A stretch of DNA of 10,184 bases from an uncultured Clostridia bacterium (lineage in GTDB: Bacteria > Bacillota > Clostridia > Christensenellales > CAG-138): assembly GCA_937894955.1 (NCBI GenBank), contig CALAXO010000042.1:1-10184 (forward strand). Direction: 5' to 3'. Position numbers and translations under genes: made by a program. A model generated the notes under the pieces. That model was not told the origin of the DNA. It saw nothing but the letters and a program-made list of their open reading frames with translations, and ran no database searches. Shown one piece after another: positions 6,206-10,184 of the stretch; position 1 is the stretch's first letter, and every line of letters begins with the position of its first letter.

Positions 6206-7351
6206 ATGAACAGATATTCAAAACGCAGCTTCGGAATGAAACTCATCGGCTTTATGACGGCAGCAATTATGCTTTTTGCATGTTGCATGCCCGCATTTGC
6301 AGCGGAGAGTGAAACACGGACCAGCACCGAAAGCTTTCAGCTCCTAACCTATTCGGAGGATTCAGCATCCATGGGCAGCGGCTGGACGTGGGAAATAACG
6401 CTTCGAATCCGCAGCATCACTCTTTCTGCAACCGAATGCATGGTTTTCAATCCGATGGAAACCGTTTATTCCTGCATTAAGAATCCGGTTTGCACAAACG
6501 ACCTCGGCGTATTCAACTATGAGAATACTGCGACCCGTTACGACATCTATGCAAGCCAGGGAAACGCAAATTACTCCGGCGGCGAACAGCCTGCAATCGT
6601 TTGGAATCTCGGTGAAATTAACCCGGGCGATGTCATAACGATGAAGTTCCGAATCGATATTCAGGACTATTACTATGCAAACTTCCAGCTGCTCAATCAG
6701 TTCCTTGACGAGGGCGGAAGATTGTTCACAACCACCGGCACCGATGAAGGTCCGCAGTTTGTTTACACCGAAAACGGCGAGCAGAGCACTGCGGAATTCG
6801 CTGTGCCGCAAGCGGATGTTTCCGGCGGTTTTGTTCTTAAACATCACTACCTTGTTAATTCCGAGGGAGAGCCCATTGACGAAAACGGCAATGTCGTCGC
6901 AGCACCCGAATTTGCTGCAATGGTTGCAGAACCTGAGTACTACACCATTGACGGCAGAACGAGCCTCTATTTTACGGATAACAGCTGGTCTCCGTATCCG
7001 TATTATAATGTGGAAACAACGGACGAGGTTGCGGGTTACACTCGCGTAGGCTTTGTTTACAATAATGGAGAGTTCTCCACCGAGCCCACATATGAAGTCC
7101 ACATCAACTACCACCAGAGCCTCAACAACCTTTGGATTGCATACGAGAGCAACGGTTCGGCATTTGTTCCCGGCGATGTAAACGGCGACGGACAGGTTAT
7201 GACAGACGATGCGCTGACCGCAATGCGCTGCGCACTCGGCCTTATCAACCTTGATGCTTCTCAGCTTCGTGCGGCTGACGTGGACGGCGACGGTGCAGTT
7301 TCAACGGCTGATGCACTTACGATCCTGCGTCTTGCAATCTGCACTCGCTGA
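6206..7351 (+). CDS. Secreted protein with C-terminal type I dockerin
   Basis: This 381-residue extracellular protein starts at ATG 6206 behind GGAGG (6195-6199). An in-frame TTG at 6158 has no such site. Residues 1-32 form a signal peptide: basic MNRYSKR, a hydrophobic core at about 12-29 and a likely cut after AFA (30-32). Cys26-Cys27 in the core are odd, but the LFAC context is a poor lipobox. Residues 40-200 look like a beta-rich Ig-like domain (IVWNLGEINPGDVITMKFRI), and 208-305 a second beta-rich region beginning FVLKHHYLVNSEGEPI, reminiscent of MucBP-type repeats. The dockerin covers about 322-379, with two calcium loops, DVNGDGQVMTDD (324-335) and DVDGDGAVSTAD (358-369), each followed by a helix. 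It should dock on a cohesin-bearing scaffold or surface protein. No catalytic domain is visible. A structural or adhesive role is inference. Confidence 0.88.
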   Translation: MNRYSKRSFGMKLIGFMTAAIMLFACCMPAFAAESETRTSTESFQLLTYSEDSASMGSGWTWEITLRIRSITLSATECMVFNPMETVYSCIKNPVCTNDLGVFNYENTATRYDIYASQGNANYSGGEQPAIVWNLGEINPGDVITMKFRIDIQDYYYANFQLLNQFLDEGGRLFTTTGTDEGPQFVYTENGEQSTAEFAVPQADVSGGFVLKHHYLVNSEGEPIDENGNVVAAPEFAAMVAEPEYYTIDGRTSLYFTDNSWSPYPYYNVETTDEVAGYTRVGFVYNNGEFSTEPTYEVHINYHQSLNNLWIAYESNGSAFVPGDVNGDGQVMTDDALTAMRCALGLINLDASQLRAADVDGDGAVSTADALTILRLAICTR

Positions 7352-7550
7352 AGCATCATGAATGCAAGCTTACTGACAAAGCATTGCAGCGGACAGAGCC
7401 GGTAACTGTTTCTGAAAATGCTTTGCTGCCGGCAATTGCGCGAAGGACAGTGTCGGTCTTAGCTCTGCCCGAACAGAAAATGCAATTTTCTTGAAGATTG
7501 CGGTGTCCTTGGCCGCAACTCATGCGTGATTCCCAAACAGGAAGGGAACA

Positions 7551-7597
7551 AAAGAACGGGACAAGCCGTACCCAACATGCGGGGCGTCCTTTTCTTT
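7551..7597. terminator. Imperfect long hairpin, probable terminator of the dockerin transcript
   Basis: AAAGAA (7551-7556), GGAC (7559-7562) and GCC (7565-7567) pair with GGC (7583-7585), GTCC (7586-7589) and TTCTTT (7592-7597), with small internal loops. The 3' arm runs into TTTTCTTT at 7590-7597, as expected of a plus-strand intrinsic terminator. The A-rich 5' flank would let it work on the minus strand as well. The internal loops make the strength uncertain. Confidence 0.55.
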
Positions 7598-7646
7598 ATG
7601 ACACAACAAATATATAAGATATTGCATAAAAACATGAAAAAACTCC

Positions 7647-7675
7647 TTGCAAGCCGGCAAGAAAAATGTTAGAAT
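7647..7675 (+). promoter_or_regulatory. Sigma-A promoter of rpsF-ssb-rpsR
   Basis: -35 TTGCAA (7647-7652), a 17-base spacer and -10 TAGAAT (7670-7675), with TG one base before the -10. Transcription should start near 7682, so the leader carries the S6:S18 candidate hairpin and the AAGGAGG site at 7724-7730. Confidence 0.8.
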
Positions 7676-7685
7676 ATTATGCCAA

Positions 7686-7711
7686 CACCTTGCGCCGCAG
7701 CAAGTGCGGTG
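7686..7711 (+). promoter_or_regulatory. Candidate S6:S18-binding leader hairpin (autoregulation of rpsF operon)
   Basis: CACC (7686-7689) pairs with GGTG (7708-7711), enclosing an inner hairpin (for example GCA/TGC at 7697-7699 with 7705-7707, or TTGC/GCAA at 7690-7693 with 7700-7703). A CCG triplet lies at 7695-7697 between the outer stem and the inner hairpin. Leaders of rpsF operons in many bacteria carry a stem, a bulge with conserved CCG and a hairpin that bind the S6:S18 complex and mimic its 16S rRNA site. Position and elements fit, but several pairings compete, so the exact fold is open. Confidence 0.6.
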
Positions 7712-7738
7712 CCATACGACCATAAGGAGGTGAATTAA

Positions 7739-8026
7739 GTGAATAAGTACGAATGTCTGTATGTTATCGTGCCTGAGCTTAATGAGGAGGAGACCAAATC
7801 CGTAATCGAAAAGTTCAACGGTGTTATCACCGCAAACGGCGGTACGATCGAAAATGTTGATGAATGGGGCAAGCGTCGTCTTGCATACACCATCAACTAC
7901 AAGACCGAAGGTTACTATGTTCTCGTTGTGTTCGACGCGCCCGCCGAACTGCCCGCAGAACTTGAGCGTAACATGAAGAATGATGAAAAGATCATGCGCT
8001 ACAAAGTGACCCGCCATCATGCATAA
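7739..8026 (+). CDS. rpsF: 30S ribosomal protein S6
   Basis: The 95-residue product binds 16S rRNA in the platform of the 30S subunit as a heterodimer with S18, which is encoded two genes downstream. The sequence shows the S6 fold's features: YECLYVIVPELNEEE at the start, then GGTIENVDEWGKRRLAYTINYKTEGYYVLVVFDA and the terminal NMKNDEKIMRYKVTR. GTG 7739 is used, eight bases after AAGGAGG at 7724-7730. It is the first gene of rpsF-ssb-rpsR, an order conserved across Firmicutes. The C-terminus ends soon after the conserved core, without the acidic tail seen in E. coli S6. Confidence 0.97.
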   Translation: MNKYECLYVIVPELNEEETKSVIEKFNGVITANGGTIENVDEWGKRRLAYTINYKTEGYYVLVVFDAPAELPAELERNMKNDEKIMRYKVTRHHA

Positions 8027-8046
8027 ACCTTGAGAAAGGATTTAGA

Positions 8047-8625
8047 ATGAACAAGATATTTCTTATTGGCAATCTCACGGGTGATCCCGAACTGCGCACC
8101 ACCTCGAACGGAATAACCGTATGCACGATGAATCTAGCCGTTAATCGCCGTTTTTCAGGTAATCGCGAGGAACGTCAAACAGATTTTTATCGCGTGACCG
8201 CGTGGAGACAGCTTGGCGAAACTTGTTCAAGGTTTTTGAGCAAGGGCAAAAAAGTTGCTGTTGTCGGCGAGTTTGTACCGCGTACATATGAGGGAAAGGA
8301 CGGGGCAACCCGTGTTTCTCTCGAAGTCACGGCCGAGGAGATCGAATTCCTTTCTCCGCGCGATGCAGCAGGCGGTCAGAGCTATCCGCAGCAGGGATAT
8401 CAATCCAACCAGCAGGGCTACAACAGAAATTATCCGCCTCAGGACTATCAATCCGCACAGGACGGCGGCAATTTCTCCGCTTCACGTCAAAACAGTTGGC
8501 AGGACGGGAAGGAGCAGCAGTCTGCCCGTGACGGTTTTACGGCAAATTCTTTTGATTCCGCAAACGGTTCCGGCAGTGCGTCTGATGGCTTTACCGAGAT
8601 TTCCGATTCAGATTTACCGTTTTAA
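8047..8625 (+). CDS. ssb: Single-stranded DNA-binding protein
   Basis: This 192-residue protein coats single-stranded DNA during replication, repair and recombination, normally as a tetramer. Residues 1 to about 105 form the OB fold: MNKIFLIGNLTGDPELR, the TDFYRVTAWRQLGE motif and a KGKKVAVVGEF strand. A flexible linker rich in Gln, Ser, Gly, Asn and Tyr (about 112-182) follows, with repeated QQGY and DYQS-type words. The acidic tip SDSDLPF is the docking site for partner proteins. ATG 8047 lies six bases after GAAAGGA (8034-8040) and 20 bases after rpsF. Its place between rpsF and rpsR marks it as the housekeeping copy, not one from a plasmid or phage. Confidence 0.97.
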   Translation: MNKIFLIGNLTGDPELRTTSNGITVCTMNLAVNRRFSGNREERQTDFYRVTAWRQLGETCSRFLSKGKKVAVVGEFVPRTYEGKDGATRVSLEVTAEEIEFLSPRDAAGGQSYPQQGYQSNQQGYNRNYPPQDYQSAQDGGNFSASRQNSWQDGKEQQSARDGFTANSFDSANGSGSASDGFTEISDSDLPF

Positions 8626-8648
8626 TTTTGCGAAAGGAGTAAATTTCA

Positions 8649-8891
8649 ATGGAAGACCGCAAAATGAAGCCCCGTCCCAGGAAAGGCAGGCGCAAAGTCT
8701 GTCAGTTCTGCGTTGATAAGGTTGAACATATCGACTACAAAGACGCTGCAAAACTCCGCAAGTTCATCACTGAGCGCGGCAAAATCATGCCCCGCCGTAT
8801 GAGCGGCGTATGCGCAGAGCACCAGAGGTCGCTCGCATCCGCAATCAAATCTGCACGTCAGGTCGCTCTGCTTCCTTATGTTCAGGATTGA
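8649..8891 (+). CDS. rpsR: 30S ribosomal protein S18 (zinc-ligand form)
   Basis: The 80-residue basic protein pairs with S6 on the 30S platform. An N-terminal basic extension (KMKPRPRKGRRK) is followed by CQFC (18-21), the conserved IDYKDAAKLRKFITERGKIMPRRMSG, CAEHQRSLASAIKSAR, and the terminal VALLPYVQD. The CxxC together with CxxH makes a likely four-ligand zinc site, so this is the C+ paralogue type and should need zinc. ATG 8649 follows AAAGGAG (8633-8639) and sits 23 bases after ssb. A strong terminator follows. Confidence 0.96.
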   Translation: MEDRKMKPRPRKGRRKVCQFCVDKVEHIDYKDAAKLRKFITERGKIMPRRMSGVCAEHQRSLASAIKSARQVALLPYVQD

Positions 8892-8950
8892 TTACAATAA
8901 CTGAACCCGTATCGAGCATTAAGCTCATAAATAACGGAATGAATATGATT

Positions 8951-8987
8951 AGGCTGCTGTGACAGTGTTGCTGTCAGCAGCCTTTTT
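8951..8987 (+). terminator. Intrinsic terminator of rpsF-ssb-rpsR
   Basis: AGGCTGCT (8951-8958) and GACAG (8961-8965) pair with CTGTC (8971-8975) and AGCAGCCT (8976-8983), with a two-base bulge and a five-base loop. TTTTT follows at 8983-8987. It lies 60 bases after the rpsR stop. Confidence 0.92.
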
Positions 8988-9033
8988 ACTGCGAAAAAGC
9001 GGCTCCATTCGGTTATGTTTTCGGCAGTAAAAA
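8983..9033. repeat. Inverted repeat overlapping the T-run of the rpsR terminator
   Basis: TTTTTACTGC and GAAAA (8983-8997) are the reverse complement of TTTTC and GGCAGTAAAAA (9018-9033) apart from one bulged base, giving about 15 pairs around a 20-base loop. The 5' arm includes the T-run of the rpsR terminator, so the two structures compete for those bases in a plus-strand RNA. Confidence 0.6.
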
Positions 9034-9052
9034 ACGAGTCGGAATATGCGAA

Positions 9053-9089
9053 TGCCCGTTTATCTGTTTACGCAGCGGATAAACGGGCA
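9053..9089. terminator. Perfect 12-bp hairpin downstream of pckA, possible terminator
   Basis: TGCCCGTTTATC (9053-9064) pairs perfectly with GATAAACGGGCA (9078-9089) around a 13-base loop. It lies 36 bases beyond the pckA stop on the minus strand, where a terminator is expected. It has no immediate T-run on either strand; the nearest on the minus strand is the six Ts opposite 9029-9034, about 18 bases on. It may be an untypical terminator or an mRNA-stabilising 3' hairpin. Confidence 0.6.
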
Positions 9090-9125
9090 CTTTATGCTGA
9101 ATGATAAATTAAAAGCAGTCAGCAA

Positions 9126-10184
9126 TTAATCCAACATCTGTTTGGGGCCTGCATTGACGATGTTTTCGGGCATGTTGTTATATTTGCTGAAGTTCTTTAT
9201 GAACATTGCAGCGAGTTTCTCGGCTTGTTCATCATAGGCATCCCTATCGACCCACATATTGCGCGGATTAAGAACCTCGGTGGGAACGTTGGGGCAAGTC
9301 TTGGGAACGAGTACGTTAAAGATTGGATGAAGCTCGTATTCAACATCGTTCAGTTTGCCTTCGAGTGCGGCAGTGACCATTGCGCGTGTGTATTTAATCT
9401 TCATGCGGCTGCCGACACCGTAAGGACCGCCGGACCAACCTGTGTTGATGAGGAACACGTTTGCGTTATGTTCATCGATTTTTTTACCAAGCATTTCCGC
9501 ATATACGGAAGGATGCATCGGAAGGAAAGGCGCACCGAAGCAGGTTGAGAAGGTCGCCTGCGGTTCCTTAATGCCGCGCTCGGTTCCTGCAAGCTTGCTT
9601 GTGTAACCTGAAACAAAGTGATACTTTGCCATATCTTTTGTGAGCTTTGAAATCGGCGGCAGAACACCAAATGCGTCGGCTGTCAGGAATATGACAGTTT
9701 TGGGGTGATTGCCCATGCCGGGAATCACACAGTTGGGGATATACTCAACGGGATAGGCGGCGCGTGTATTTTCGGTTATTGAGGAATCCGCAAAGTCAAG
9801 CTTGCGGGCACTATCCATAATAACGTTTTCAACAAGCGTACCGAACTTTATTGCATCCCAAATCTCGGGTTCGTTTTCTTTTGAAAGGTTGATACATTTC
9901 GCATAGCAGCCACCTTCAAAATTGAAAACGCCGTTATCGGACCAACCGTGTTCGTCATCACCGATCAGCCAACGATCGGGATCGGCGGAAAGTGTTGTTT
10001 TACCGGTTCCGCTGAGTCCGAAGAACAGTGCAGCATCTCCGTCATCGCCAATGTTTGCAGAGCAATGCATAGGGAAAACACCCCTTTGAGGCATAAGAAA
10101 ATTCATAACGGAGAACATGCTTTTTTTAATTTCGCCGCTGTAAAGCGAGCAGGCGACTGTTACACGGCGCTTTTCAAAATCAAG
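9126..10184 (-). CDS. pckA: Phosphoenolpyruvate carboxykinase (ATP), 5'-truncated by the window edge
   Basis: This cytosolic enzyme interconverts oxaloacetate and ATP with phosphoenolpyruvate, CO2 and ADP. In anaerobes it often runs in the carboxylating direction. The frame stays open to base 10184, so the 352 residues seen are the C-terminal two thirds of a protein usually near 530-540 residues; ATG 10118 is internal, not the start. Visible signatures are YSGEIKKSMFSVMNFLMP, HCSAN, the kinase-1a loop GLSGTGKTTLSADP, the metal-binding LIGDDEHGW and the FNFEGGCYAK segment. Further on are NTRAAYPVEYIPN, GYTSKLAGTERG and NTGWSGGPYG. These are the ATP-dependent class, not the GTP class. The gene ends at TAA (9126-9128) and faces the rpsR operon. 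Its promoter is outside the window. Confidence 0.97.
   Translation of the reverse strand, partial: LDFEKRRVTVACSLYSGEIKKSMFSVMNFLMPQRGVFPMHCSANIGDDGDAALFFGLSGTGKTTLSADPDRWLIGDDEHGWSDNGVFNFEGGCYAKCINLSKENEPEIWDAIKFGTLVENVIMDSARKLDFADSSITENTRAAYPVEYIPNCVIPGMGNHPKTVIFLTADAFGVLPPISKLTKDMAKYHFVSGYTSKLAGTERGIKEPQATFSTCFGAPFLPMHPSVYAEMLGKKIDEHNANVFLINTGWSGGPYGVGSRMKIKYTRAMVTAALEGKLNDVEYELHPIFNVLVPKTCPNVPTEVLNPRNMWVDRDAYDEQAEKLAAMFIKNFSKYNNMPENIVNAGPKQMLD

Larger units (their letters stand above)
7352..7738. other. Gene-free stretch between the dockerin gene and rpsF
   Basis: No plausible gene was found in these 387 bases. The first 150 bases contain several words also found in the dockerin gene's 5' leader, plus small hairpins: CTTTGC/GCGAAG at 7421-7445, GAAAAT/ATTTTC at 7476-7490 and TTGCGG/CCGCAA at 7498-7518. 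They also hold a near-direct repeat, GGACAGAGCCGGT (7391-7403) and GGACAGTGTCGGT (7445-7457). A terminator-like hairpin follows at 7551-7597, then the rpsF promoter and leader. Confidence 0.6.

Noticed and set aside
6362..7114. Long minus-strand open frame (250 codons) inside the dockerin gene
   Set aside because: It is fully antisense to a gene with a signal peptide and a dockerin. The protein has no coherent domain pattern and no ribosome-binding site was found.
7352..7600. A known structural RNA (signal-recognition RNA, 6S RNA, tmRNA or tRNA) in the gene-free stretch
   Set aside because: I looked for the SRP GGAAG tetraloop region, tRNA arms and tmRNA features and found none, and no dedicated promoter is visible.
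7520..8020. Minus-strand open frame of 166 codons opposite rpsF and its promoter
   Set aside because: It lies antisense to the certain rpsF gene and to its promoter and leader, with no recognisable family. It is a shadow of rpsF codon use.
8255..8716. Plus-strand open frame of 153 codons overlapping ssb and the start of rpsR
   Set aside because: It is an out-of-frame reading of ssb with an arginine- and proline-rich composition typical of shadow frames.

Overview
The window looks like chromosomal DNA from an anaerobic, low-to-moderate GC Firmicute of the class Clostridia, probably an Oscillospirales/Ruminococcaceae-like gut or rumen organism. The signs are strong GGAGG ribosome-binding sites with some TTG and GTG starts, a two-subunit iron-sulfur L-serine dehydratase, a DnaD-domain protein next to a DnaI/DnaC-type helicase loader, a secreted dockerin protein and an ATP-type PEP carboxykinase. 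I could not run any search, so the taxon is an inference. I saw no tRNA, rRNA, CRISPR array, insertion sequence or prophage gene.

Layout, left to right. (1) 1-975, plus strand: the 3' end of a DUF1538 membrane protein, followed by two PII-like signalling proteins, the first starting directly after the DUF1538 stop codon. (2) 1071-2614, plus: sdaAB-sdaAA, the two subunits of L-serine dehydratase, translationally coupled by an ATGA overlap. (3) 2699-3451, plus: a TVP38/TMEM64 (VTT-domain) membrane protein, closed by a bidirectional terminator that also serves the converging genes. (4) 3563-5744, minus: a DnaD-domain replication-initiation protein and a DnaI/DnaC-like AAA+ helicase loader with overlapping ends, driven by a near-consensus promoter. 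(5) 5745-6205: a 461-base divergent intergenic region with two strong promoters pointing apart. (6) 6206-7351, plus: a secreted protein with a C-terminal type I dockerin, preceded by a hairpin-rich leader of about 130 nt. (7) 7352-7738: a gene-free stretch with hairpins, words shared with the dockerin gene's leader, a terminator, and the rpsF promoter with a candidate S6:S18 autoregulatory leader. (8) 7739-8891, plus: rpsF-ssb-rpsR. (9) 8892-9125: a cluster of hairpins between convergent genes. (10) 9126-10184, minus: pckA, whose 5' end runs off the window.

Most of the window is housekeeping: amino-acid catabolism to pyruvate (SdaAB), gluconeogenic/anaplerotic carbon flow (PckA), replication initiation (DnaD-like and DnaI-like), single-strand DNA handling (Ssb) and the 30S ribosome (S6, S18). 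The parts most worth a second look are the DUF1538-PII-PII module, the non-catalytic dockerin protein with its structured leader and the related non-coding words downstream of it, the triple DnaD-module protein, and the overlapping hairpins after rpsR. I did not find a clearly new defence or mobile system.
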